From Pseudomonadota bacterium (GTDB lineage Bacteria; Pseudomonadota; Gammaproteobacteria; Acidiferrobacterales; Acidiferrobacteraceae), in contig JAJYRD010000071.1 of the NCBI GenBank assembly GCA_021794275.1, positions 85,001 through 149,000 of the forward strand: a stretch of 64,000 bases of DNA. The letters run 5' to 3'. This document shows positions 15,719 to 23,317 of this stretch, piece after piece; the first letter of the stretch is position 1, and each line of letters starts with the position of its first letter. A program made the position numbers and the translations under genes. The notes under the pieces were generated by a model that made no database searches, was not told where the DNA came from, and saw only the letters and a list, made by a program, of their open reading frames with translations.

Positions 15719-16719
15719 CGGTCCCGGAACTCGTATGTCCGGCCGGGACCCTGGCGGCCCTCGAGGCGGCCATTGATCACGGCGCCGACGCCGTCTACGT
15801 CGGCCTGCGCAATGAGACCAACGCGCGGAATTTCCCGGGCCTCAACCTGACCTCCGCGGATCTCGCGGCGGGCGTCCGTTACGCCCGTGACCGCAAGCGC
15901 AAGGTCTATCTCGCCCTCAATACCTATGCGCAGCCGGGTCGCGTAGCCCTATGGCGGCGAACGGCCGACGAGGCGGCTGCCGCGGGCGTCAGTGCCATCA
16001 TCGTCGCCGACCTCGCTGTGCTGCGCCACTGCGCGGGACGCCACCCGTCATTGCCGCGTCATCTTTCAGTACAAGGATCCGCCACGAATGCCGAGTCGCT
16101 GCGATTCTACGTCGAGAACTTCGGTGTCACGCGCGCCATCCTGCCGCGTGTGCTGGCCCTGAATCAGGTCCGCAAGCTTGCTGCCCACGCGCCTCTGGAC
16201 CTCGAGGTCTTTGCCTTTGGCGGCCTCTGCGTCATGGTCGAGGGGCGCTGCGCGCTGTCGTCCTATGCCACGGGGGTCTCTCCCAACACCTGCGGGGCCT
16301 GCTCGCCCGCGTCGTCGGTCCGGTGGGAAGAGGAGGGTGGGCGGCGGCGCGTGCGTCTGAACGGCATTTTGATCGACGCCTTCGAAAAGACCGAAAAGGC
16401 GGGCTATCCCACGATCTGTAAAGGGCGCTTCAAGGTCGATAACCATGTGGCTTACGCCCTTGAGGAGCCGACCAGCCTCAACGTCCTACCCATCCTGGGG
16501 GATCTGGCGCAGATCCCGGTGCGCGCGATCAAGATCGAGGGTCGCCAGAGGTCACCATCCTACGTCGCGCGCGTCACCGCGGTCATGCGCGAGGCCCTGG
16601 ACGCGTGCGCCCGCGATCCCAAAGGGTTCGCGGTCCGCCCCGAATGGGCGGAGGCGCTAACCTCATTGTCCGAGGGCCGCCAACAGACCCTGGGTGCTTT
16701 CCACAGGCCTTGGCGATGA
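15712..16719 (+). CDS. ubiU: UbiU, U32-family protein of oxygen-independent ubiquinone synthesis
   Basis: A 335-residue peptidase-U32-family protein. UbiU and UbiV together carry out hydroxylation of the ubiquinone ring without O2, with prephenate as the proposed oxygen source in E. coli. Visible are ELVCPAGTLAALEAAIDHGADAVYVG, abbreviated by its PAG...GADAVYVG core, then HLSVQ and the cysteine set GGLCVMVEGRCALS, NTCGAC and TICKGR, which match the [4Fe-4S] ligands of UbiU. I chose the ATG at 15712, where homology begins. It shares an ATGA overlap with ubiV. ubiT is present at 21248-21682, so the whole UbiTUV set is in this window. Confidence 0.92.
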   Translation: MVAVPELVCPAGTLAALEAAIDHGADAVYVGLRNETNARNFPGLNLTSADLAAGVRYARDRKRKVYLALNTYAQPGRVALWRRTADEAAAAGVSAIIVADLAVLRHCAGRHPSLPRHLSVQGSATNAESLRFYVENFGVTRAILPRVLALNQVRKLAAHAPLDLEVFAFGGLCVMVEGRCALSSYATGVSPNTCGACSPASSVRWEEEGGRRRVRLNGILIDAFEKTEKAGYPTICKGRFKVDNHVAYALEEPTSLNVLPILGDLAQIPVRAIKIEGRQRSPSYVARVTAVMREALDACARDPKGFAVRPEWAEALTSLSEGRQQTLGAFHRPWR

Positions 16720-17600
16720 GGCTCGCGCTCGCGCCGATACCGTTTTTCTGGCCACGTGAGGCAATCGTGGAGTTTTATAACGCCATCGCCGACACCGCGG
16801 TCGACATCGTCTATTTGGGTGAGACCGTGTGCCATAAGCGCCGCAGCCCGGCTTTGGCCGACTGGCTGGCGATCGCCGAAAAGCTCGTCGGCCGGGGCAA
16901 GGAGGTCGTGTTATCGAGCCTGGTTCTCGTTGACGGGGAGGCGGAACTCAAGGCGACCCGCCGACTCTGTGAAAACGGCCGATTCCTCGTAGAGGCCAAC
17001 GACATGAGTGCGGTCGCGCTCTCTCGGCGCACCCCCTTCGTTGCGGGGGCCACTTTGAATATCTATAACGAAGACGCCTTGGCTATCCTGGCCGACACGG
17101 GCGCCATGCGCTTCGTAGCTTCCCTGGAGTTGAGCGGCGAGGCCCTGGCAAGCTTGCGCGCTGCGGGCCCTCCAGGCATAGAATGCGAGCTGCTGGCCTA
17201 CGGTCGCCCGGCGCTCGCCTATTCGGCGCGCTGTTTCAGCGCGCGAAACGCTGATCGTGGCAAGGACCAGTGCGAGTGGGTGTGTGAGCGTGAGCCGGAA
17301 GGCGTCATGGTACGAACCCAGGAGGATGACGCCTTTCTCACGCTGAACGGTCTCCAGATCCACGCCGCGCATCCCATAAACTACATCGGTGAGCTCGACA
17401 CATTGCGACGCGCGCGCGTGGACATCCTGCGCATCATGCCGCAAACCCGCGATACTCCGCTTGTGATCGATGCCTTCGAGGGCGTCTTGAAGGGGCGGTA
17501 TGGCCTCGCCGAGGGCGCGAAGCGTCTCGCGTCTTTGACAGGTGGGCAGGATGCTAATGGTTATTGGCGAGGCGCGGCCGGCCGCAGCCATATCCCGTGA
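16716..17600 (+). CDS. ubiV: UbiV, U32-family partner of UbiU
   Basis: A 294-residue U32-family protein that pairs with UbiU. Conserved features are LGETVCHKRR near residue 30, LVEANDMSAV, and a cysteine cluster ARCFSAR...DQCEWVC near residues 170-190. These four cysteines correspond to the [4Fe-4S] ligands described for UbiV. It starts in an ATGA overlap with ubiU, and its stop codon shares one base with the start of the following fusion gene. This strict coupling suggests stoichiometric expression of the UbiUV heterodimer. Confidence 0.92.
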   Translation: MRLALAPIPFFWPREAIVEFYNAIADTAVDIVYLGETVCHKRRSPALADWLAIAEKLVGRGKEVVLSSLVLVDGEAELKATRRLCENGRFLVEANDMSAVALSRRTPFVAGATLNIYNEDALAILADTGAMRFVASLELSGEALASLRAAGPPGIECELLAYGRPALAYSARCFSARNADRGKDQCEWVCEREPEGVMVRTQEDDAFLTLNGLQIHAAHPINYIGELDTLRRARVDILRIMPQTRDTPLVIDAFEGVLKGRYGLAEGAKRLASLTGGQDANGYWRGAAGRSHIP

Positions 17601-19159
17601 TGCTGACCTGGCACGATGCGCGGCACCTTGAGCCCGGCCAATTCGCCGCCTACGAGAAAGGTTTGTGGGCGCGGGCCTTGAGCGGCGAGGCCGTGCTTGG
17701 TTTTGCGCGCCTCGCGCGGTGCGCCCTGGTCGGGGCCTTCGAGGACCCGCATCGCGCGCTCAGGCTTTCGTATATAGGTGACCGCTTCCCGATCGTGAGA
17801 CGCCGGACCGGAGGCGGAAGCCTGTCGCTCGACCCCGACACACTCATGGTCGTGCTCGCCTTCCCTATGGGCCGCCACAGCGCCGTGGAGCCCGCGGCCC
17901 TCATGTCGGTCCTATGCGCGCCGCTTCTCGCGGCCATTCGCGCTTTGGATGTCGATGCCGCGTTCACGGCCCCCAACGACCTCGTAGTTGCAGGTCGCAA
18001 AGTGGCGAGCGCCTTCCTGTCGCGCGCCGACGGGGTGATACTCTTCGAGGCGGCCCTACCCCTTGCTTTGGATATCGAGGAACTCCTGAAGACCTTGCGG
18101 CTACCTCTGGAGAAGCTTTCCGCGCAAGGAATTCTCGCAGCGCGCCAGAGGTACGCACCCCTGCGCGCGCTCGTCCCCGGCCTCGCCACGGGGGCCCTGC
18201 GTGCCCTCATCGCAACGAAAATGGCGCAAGCCCTCGGCCTCCATGCACGCCGAGAGCCGCCCCCGAGCCCCGCACTTGAGGGTGCACTCGTGAAGGAGTC
18301 CAGGCCGCCGCCGGATGTCGCGGCCTTCTTGAAAACCCCGGGTGGCGTCCTCTACCTTGACGCATGGCTTGATCCAAAGGCAGCCGTGCGCGAAGCGCGT
18401 CTCACGGGCGCTGTGGCCTGTCTTGATCCCAATCTTTTCCTTAGGCTCGAGACATCCCTTGTATCCACGCACGTCACAGGGCTCGAGGCCGCGCTAACGG
18501 AGGCCCTGGGCGCCACAAAACCCGACATCATCGGCGTGGAGTCGGCGGACATTGCCTATCTTGGGCATCTCTGCGCGGCCCGCTTCCTTATCGGACGTGA
18601 ACTCGGTCTCGGGGCGGCAACACAGATCAGCACCTTCAGTCCCAACAGAAACGAACCCATAGACGCCATCCTTGCATCCATTGACGCGGTTCTCCTGCCC
18701 TATTGCGCCAAGCCTACGTGGTGTAAGTGGCGTCATCGCGATGGATGTCCGGAGTGTGGGCGCTGCGAGGTGGGTGAGGCCTATACGCTCGCGCGCGGGC
18801 GGCAGCTTGACGTCACGACAATCACAAACTTCGAACACCTGCGCGCGGTGTTGGCGGATCTCAAGAAAAGTGGCAAGCGGGCTTTCCTTGGCGTGTGTTG
18901 CACGGATTTTTTCCTGAAGCGCGATTATGCATTCGTGGAGGCCGGGATTCCTGCCGTCTTTTTGGATATAGCTGGCGACACGTGCTACACGCTACGCCAG
19001 GAAGAGGAGGCCTACGCCGGACGCTTCGAGGCAGAGGCATTCATGGATGCCCGACTCTTGGGGCGCCTCCTCGATTGGCGTGATCGCCTGACAACCCTGG
19101 GAAATGACGACCTGAAAGGGGGTAAGCAATCCACGACGCTTTTACCTGAGGCAGATTAA
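17600..19159 (+). CDS. lipoate-protein ligase-like domain fused to DUF116
   Basis: A 519-residue cytoplasmic two-domain protein. Residues about 15-215 resemble lipoate-protein ligase A: RRRTGGGSLSLD corresponds to the RRxSGGG motif, and NDLVVAGRKVASAF carries the catalytic-type lysine of the GRK motif. Residues about 280-480 form a DUF116 domain with a dense cysteine set: LPYCAKPTWCKWRHRDGC, PECGRCEVGEA, FLGVCCTDFF and GDTCYTL. DUF116 is of unknown function and may bind an iron-sulfur cluster. The ATG at 17600 shares one base with the ubiV stop. The lysine and GGG motif suggest acyl transfer is possible, but the substrate and the link with ubiquinone are unknown. Confidence 0.75.
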   Translation: MLTWHDARHLEPGQFAAYEKGLWARALSGEAVLGFARLARCALVGAFEDPHRALRLSYIGDRFPIVRRRTGGGSLSLDPDTLMVVLAFPMGRHSAVEPAALMSVLCAPLLAAIRALDVDAAFTAPNDLVVAGRKVASAFLSRADGVILFEAALPLALDIEELLKTLRLPLEKLSAQGILAARQRYAPLRALVPGLATGALRALIATKMAQALGLHARREPPPSPALEGALVKESRPPPDVAAFLKTPGGVLYLDAWLDPKAAVREARLTGAVACLDPNLFLRLETSLVSTHVTGLEAALTEALGATKPDIIGVESADIAYLGHLCAARFLIGRELGLGAATQISTFSPNRNEPIDAILASIDAVLLPYCAKPTWCKWRHRDGCPECGRCEVGEAYTLARGRQLDVTTITNFEHLRAVLADLKKSGKRAFLGVCCTDFFLKRDYAFVEAGIPAVFLDIAGDTCYTLRQEEEAYAGRFEAEAFMDARLLGRLLDWRDRLTTLGNDDLKGGKQSTTLLPEAD

Positions 19160-19507
19160 GGCAATTTGCAGAAAGAACTTTCACGGTGCATATGGCGGTG
19201 GGGGCCCGAGTACAAGGCGCACCGCCATCCATGACTTCTATGGACGTACGTGTTCGGTATGTTGCCTAAAAACGTAGGAGCGTGGCGAGGGCCGTATTCT
19301 GTTTTCCGATCCTCGGGCTTTGCTGTATTAGTGCCGGGTATCGGATGAGGTGGCGGTCGTGGGCGCGTGGGAAATATCCGACGTGCGCAAGAGGTGCGCC
19401 TCATGCGGGGGCCGAGCAGGGCGGGCCGCCTATAGCGAGACGATAGCGATGGCCTGCTTACAAAAACAATAAACAGAGATTGCGCGTTTTCAAGGGGAGA
19501 AACTTCT
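19160..19507. other. intergenic region before the outer-membrane protein gene
   Basis: No gene is recognised. TGGCGGTG (19193-19200) and CACCGCCA (19220-19227) form an 8-bp hairpin after the LplA-DUF116 gene, possibly a terminator but without a T tract. An AT-rich stretch at about 19455-19485 precedes the next ribosome site and may contain part of its promoter. Confidence 0.4.
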
Positions 19508-20362
19508 ATGACATCTCGATTGAGAGGGGCGGTGGGGGCGTTCGCGGCGCTGTGTGGGATTCTGCACGGTATGGCTGCGCAGGCGCGTATTCATGGGACC
19601 AGATCCATCGTTGCTTATAATAACAACGTAAGCTTCGCGTTTATTCAGAGCCATGTGGAGTACGGCGAGCGCCTTTCACCGCCCAATGGGCCCTATTTCG
19701 ATACGGAGTCTGGATTCATAAAGGGCGGGCGCGTCACGCTATCCGGTATGCGCAATGCGGGGACACGTAATGTGTATTTCCATCTCTCTTACAGTCAGAC
19801 AAACGGCTCTCTAAACTATGTAGGGGGGCTGAATGGAAGCAACGCCTCGCTCGTCGCGCCCGACAACGCGCATATGACGGACATCGGCCTGCGCCTGGGC
19901 AAGGGCTTCATGGTTGCAAATGGCATGATGCTCATACCCTACCTAGGCTACGGTGTCCACCATTGGGGGCGTGGTGAGCCCGCGAGCTTGAGCGCGCCCT
20001 ACGACTATTACGAGAGCTATCATAATCACTACGCCGCCTTTGGCCTCTTGTGGCAGATGGAATTCTTCCGCCGACTGGTGACGAGCGTGAATCTCGCCTA
20101 TGGCCGCACGATCCATCCCACCATATCGGCGCCCGCGCTCGGGTTTGCCGAGGGCCTGGGCCCAAAGCCCTGGCGGCGCGCGGGGACTGACATCGAGTTT
20201 CTTATGACCCGCACTATGGCGGTGTTCGTGAGCGCGACCTTCACCGAGTTCCAATACGGGGCGGGGCCCGTGGTCGTGACGACGAGCGGTCTTGTGGGCA
20301 ACGAGCCCTTCAGTCAGACGGAGATCACAAACTACGCCATAGGGGCGCGCTTTCTGTTCTGA
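19508..20362 (+). CDS. outer-membrane beta-barrel protein
   Basis: A 284-residue exported protein. A signal peptide (charged start, hydrophobic stretch, cleavage near AQA-RI at about residue 26) is followed by alternating amphipathic strands rich in Tyr, Gly and Asn. Glycine-aromatic turns such as YLGYGVHHWG and LAYGRTIHP are typical of barrels. The C-terminus ends in ARFLF, the terminal-phenylalanine signature recognised by BAM. No specific family is recognised. AGGGGAGA precedes the ATG. It stands alone between two other transcription units. Confidence 0.7.
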   Translation: MTSRLRGAVGAFAALCGILHGMAAQARIHGTRSIVAYNNNVSFAFIQSHVEYGERLSPPNGPYFDTESGFIKGGRVTLSGMRNAGTRNVYFHLSYSQTNGSLNYVGGLNGSNASLVAPDNAHMTDIGLRLGKGFMVANGMMLIPYLGYGVHHWGRGEPASLSAPYDYYESYHNHYAAFGLLWQMEFFRRLVTSVNLAYGRTIHPTISAPALGFAEGLGPKPWRRAGTDIEFLMTRTMAVFVSATFTEFQYGAGPVVVTTSGLVGNEPFSQTEITNYAIGARFLF

Positions 20363-20458
20363 CGCGGCGCCCGTGTCATGCAGGCATCGATGAAGGGGGT
20401 TGTTGCGGGCCGTACGGGCCGGTCCGGCGACCCGCGTCCCGGCGCCTCCGGTCGCTCT

Positions 20459-21118
20459 TCAGCCCTCGCCCCACGCGAAGACGTTCACGCGGGCCGGGGG
20501 CACGTTGCGCCATATGGTGCGGGAATGCAGGCAGGTGATTTCCTGCGCCCAGTCGATGGCCCGACAGCGAAGGCTGTAGGTGAACTGGATGAACGTGGCG
20601 CCCTTGGGAAGTATGGCGTCGAGGGCCGAACCGATCTGATCCACGGTACTTTTAGGCAGGGATTTCAAGGGGAGGCTGGATACCACGGTGGATACGCGCT
20701 CGGCCCGCCATCCCAATAGATTCGCGAGATCCGCGGCATCTCCCTCGAGGATGGTCACATCCGGAAAGCGTTCCCGCAGGTGGGCAGCGAGCAGCGCCGA
20801 TTTTTCGACGACTATGAGCCGTTCTGGCGCGACCCCGTGGGCCAGTAGCGAGGCGGTTACGACGCCCGTGCCCGCGCCCAACTCGACGATATAACCCTTG
20901 GAGGCGGCAACGGCTTGGGACGCCATATAGTCAGCGAGGTGCCTGGAGCTTGGGCAGGCGGCGCCGACCGCCTGCGGGCCGGAGCAGATGGCTCGTGCGA
21001 AGAGCCGGAGATCCGCTGGAAATAACGCTTCGACGATGCGCGTCCACACGCCCTTCCGCCACGACGTCTGGCCTGCCGGGCTCTCCAGCTTCCCGCAGTC
21101 GGTTGTCATCCGGTGCAT
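20459..21118 (-). CDS. SAM-dependent methyltransferase, phospholipid N-methyltransferase (PmtA)-like
   Basis: A 219-residue class I methyltransferase. The SAM-binding motif is VELGAGTGVVTASLL near residue 78, followed by the acidic LIVVEKS and a GDAADL segment. VVSSLPLKSLP and FIQFTYSLRC match the substrate region of PmtA-type phosphatidylethanolamine N-methyltransferases. That makes phosphatidylcholine-type lipid methylation the likely role, though related rRNA-adenine-methylase folds cannot be excluded. I chose the ATG at 21118, preceded by GGGGGA. Confidence 0.7.
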   Translation of the reverse strand: MHRMTTDCGKLESPAGQTSWRKGVWTRIVEALFPADLRLFARAICSGPQAVGAACPSSRHLADYMASQAVAASKGYIVELGAGTGVVTASLLAHGVAPERLIVVEKSALLAAHLRERFPDVTILEGDAADLANLLGWRAERVSTVVSSLPLKSLPKSTVDQIGSALDAILPKGATFIQFTYSLRCRAIDWAQEITCLHSRTIWRNVPPARVNVFAWGEG

Positions 21119-21247
21119 GAATTTCCCCCGTTCGTTCGCCCCCGAGGAGCCGGGCACGACGTGGACTTTATGCTTCAAGCATATCGCATGAGGCTGTAAT
21201 TGCAACGCCGATGCGACGGTCGCGCCGGATGGAGGTGCTGACGGGAT

Positions 21248-21682
21248 CTAGGGAAGGACAGCGCGCAGCCGCTTTTTGTGCCGGTAGATGGCGCTTTCGA
21301 GGGCGTGTCGCAATTGCAGCGCGATGGCGGTGTCGCCCTCCACGCATAGCCTGCGATCGAAGAAGAGCGCGTCGGCGTCCTCGGTTTGCAGAAGCAGCGC
21401 CAAAAACGACCGCACGTCGCCTCGGATGCACGTCTTCCAGGGGATGGGCGGGGCCGGCCACAGGCGTCCGCCACGAATCACGAATCCCAGGGCGAGATGC
21501 GGATTCGTTATCTCAAGGCATATGCGGGCGCCCGACAGGGCTTCCAGAGAGTGGTCCGAGATCAGCAGGGCGTTTGCCATGAGCGCTCCGCCCAAGGCGA
21601 TTGCAGGCGGCGGGAAGAGTTTGACGCCGAAATCAAGGGCGCGAGGCGCGGCGTGCGAAACGATATCGGATAGGTGCGGCAT
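21248..21682 (-). CDS. ubiT: UbiT, SCP2-domain protein of oxygen-independent ubiquinone synthesis
   Basis: A 144-residue SCP2 (sterol-carrier-like) protein. In E. coli UbiT binds the hydrophobic ubiquinone intermediates for the UbiUV hydroxylase. Recognisable segments are LEALSGARICLEITNPHL near residue 45, FVIRGGRLWPAP, and the pattern ALLLQTEDADALFFDRRLCVEGDTAIALQLRH, given here by its ADALFFDRRL and GDTAIAL cores. I chose the ATG at 21682; the in-frame ATG pair at 21730 would put the start inside the FNR box and has no ribosome site. It is divergent from ubiD and about 3.6 kb from ubiUV. Confidence 0.85.
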   Translation of the reverse strand: MPHLSDIVSHAAPRALDFGVKLFPPPAIALGGALMANALLISDHSLEALSGARICLEITNPHLALGFVIRGGRLWPAPPIPWKTCIRGDVRSFLALLLQTEDADALFFDRRLCVEGDTAIALQLRHALESAIYRHKKRLRAVLP

Positions 21683-21716
21683 GGCGCTATTGTTCGTCGT
21701 TTCGCCTGCTTGAGGA

Positions 21717-21730
21717 TTGATGCGCATCAA
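21717..21730. promoter_or_regulatory. perfect FNR box between ubiT and ubiD
   Basis: TTGAT-GCGC-ATCAA is a perfect match. A weaker second copy, TTGCG-TTGG-ATCAA (21736-21749), is centred 19 bases away. For ubiD, a -41.5 position of the perfect site gives a leader of about 22 bases. For ubiT, the weaker site gives about 19 bases. Confidence 0.8.
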
Positions 21731-21786
21731 AGGTATTGCGTTGGATCAATGCCCGACGCGGACTGCCACCGTATGCTCCCGCCCCG

Positions 21787-23250
21787 ATGTTTGCTGACAT
21801 GCGCCAATTTCTCGGGCACCTCGAGCGCCACAAGCTTCTTGCTCGCGTAAAGGCGCCCGTGAGCGCGCACCTCGAGATCACCGAAGTCTGCCGGCGTGCG
21901 ATCATGGCTCAGGGACCGGCCTTGCTGTTCGAGTCGGTCGATGGCGGCAAGATGCCGGTGGTTGGCAATCTCTTCGGGACGCGGGATCGAGTCTTGCAGG
22001 CCATGGGGCTCGAGGACAGCGCTGCCCTACGCTCTTTGGGGGAGTTGCTCGGGCGGATCAAGGAGCCGCGCTGGCCCCGCGATGCGCATGAGGCCGCCGG
22101 CCACCTCCCCATCATAGGCCGCTTATGGGCTGCCCGCAGCCGCGTGGTGCGCGAGGGCGCGCCGGTCCAGGAGTGTGTCCACGAGGGCGCAGCCGTCGAT
22201 CTCGAGACCCTCCCGATATCGCGCTGTTGGCCCGAGGACGCAGGACCGCTGCTGACCTTCGGTCTCGTGATCACGCGGCCTGGCACGGGCGGACGGCACA
22301 ATATTGCGGTCTACCGTCAGCAGCTTATCGGTCGTAATCGCCTCATCATGCGATGGCTCGCACACCGCGGCGGGGCCGGTGACTACGCCCGATTTCGCGA
22401 GCTCCACCCGACCGAGCCGTTTCCGGTGGCAGTCGCCATAGGTGCCGATCCGGCCCTGACCCTGGCCGCCGTCGCGCCCATCCCCGATACCCTGTCCGAA
22501 TACCAGTTTGCCGGTCTCTTACGGGGCGCCCGTACCGAGCTCACCCAGGCCGGCAACGGATTGCTGGTGCCGGCTCGCGCCGAGATCGTACTCGAGGGCG
22601 TCATTGCCCCCGACGATACCGCTCTTGAGGGACCATTCGGGGATCACACAGGCTACTACAACGCGCAGGACCGGTTTCCGGTGCTGACGGTCACACGTGT
22701 CACGCATCGCCATGCCCCTCTCTACCAGACGACCTACATGGGCCGCTCGCCCCATGACGAACCATCGGTGCTCGCAAGCGCGCTGAACGAGGTGTTCGTG
22801 CCCCTGCTCCAGCAGCAATTTCCCGAGATCACCGACTTCTATCTACCCCCGGAGGCGTGCTCCTACCGGATCGCCGTTGTAAGCATTCGCAAACGCTATC
22901 CGGGCCACGCGCGGCGCATTATGCTCGGAGTATGGTCCTATTTGCGCCAGTTCACCTACACCAAATTCGTAATAGTGACAGATGACGACATCGATGTACG
23001 CAACTGGTCCGAGGTGATATGGGCGCTCGTGACCCGCGCCGACCCGGCGCGCGATAGCGTCATATTGACGGATACGCCGATCGACTATCTGGACTTCGCG
23101 AGCCCCGTTGCGGGTCTGGGCGGCAAGATGGGTCTGGATGCCACTTTGAAAAGCCCACCCGAGGTGAGCCGCCCGCCCGGCCGGGCCATACGTCCTGACG
23201 CCCGCACACAGGCTGCGGTTGCTCAGATTTGCGAGGACCTTGGCCTGTGA
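21787..23250 (+). CDS. ubiD: UbiD, prenylated-FMN 3-polyprenyl-4-hydroxybenzoate decarboxylase
   Basis: A 487-residue UbiD decarboxylase of ubiquinone synthesis, which needs the prenylated flavin made by UbiX (not in this window). The family start MRQFLGHLERHKLL, then HLEITEVCRR, GPALLFE and NLFGTRDRV, is clear. The central GDHTGYYN and PVLTVTRVTHR segments and the C-terminal VIVTDDDIDVRNWSEVIWA are also conserved. I chose the ATG at 21787, where homology begins; an earlier frame start would overlap the FNR sites. It is divergent from ubiT with FNR sites between. This puts an otherwise oxygen-indifferent step under the same anaerobic control as UbiT. Confidence 0.95.
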   Translation: MFADMRQFLGHLERHKLLARVKAPVSAHLEITEVCRRAIMAQGPALLFESVDGGKMPVVGNLFGTRDRVLQAMGLEDSAALRSLGELLGRIKEPRWPRDAHEAAGHLPIIGRLWAARSRVVREGAPVQECVHEGAAVDLETLPISRCWPEDAGPLLTFGLVITRPGTGGRHNIAVYRQQLIGRNRLIMRWLAHRGGAGDYARFRELHPTEPFPVAVAIGADPALTLAAVAPIPDTLSEYQFAGLLRGARTELTQAGNGLLVPARAEIVLEGVIAPDDTALEGPFGDHTGYYNAQDRFPVLTVTRVTHRHAPLYQTTYMGRSPHDEPSVLASALNEVFVPLLQQQFPEITDFYLPPEACSYRIAVVSIRKRYPGHARRIMLGVWSYLRQFTYTKFVIVTDDDIDVRNWSEVIWALVTRADPARDSVILTDTPIDYLDFASPVAGLGGKMGLDATLKSPPEVSRPPGRAIRPDARTQAAVAQICEDLGL

Positions 23251-23252
23251 GT

Positions 23253-23272
23253 GCCTTGATAAATATCAAGGC
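23253..23272. promoter_or_regulatory. perfect FNR box within a 20-base palindrome before hemN
   Basis: GCCTTGATAAATATCAAGGC is a fully symmetric 20-base palindrome containing TTGAT-AAAT-ATCAA. It lies 46-65 bases before the hemN start, immediately after the ubiD stop. A -41.5 position predicts a leader of about 14 bases. Confidence 0.9.
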
Positions 23273-23317
23273 ATGCCGGGGGACGGAAGGGGTACGTTCG
23301 CGTTTTAGGCTTATCTT

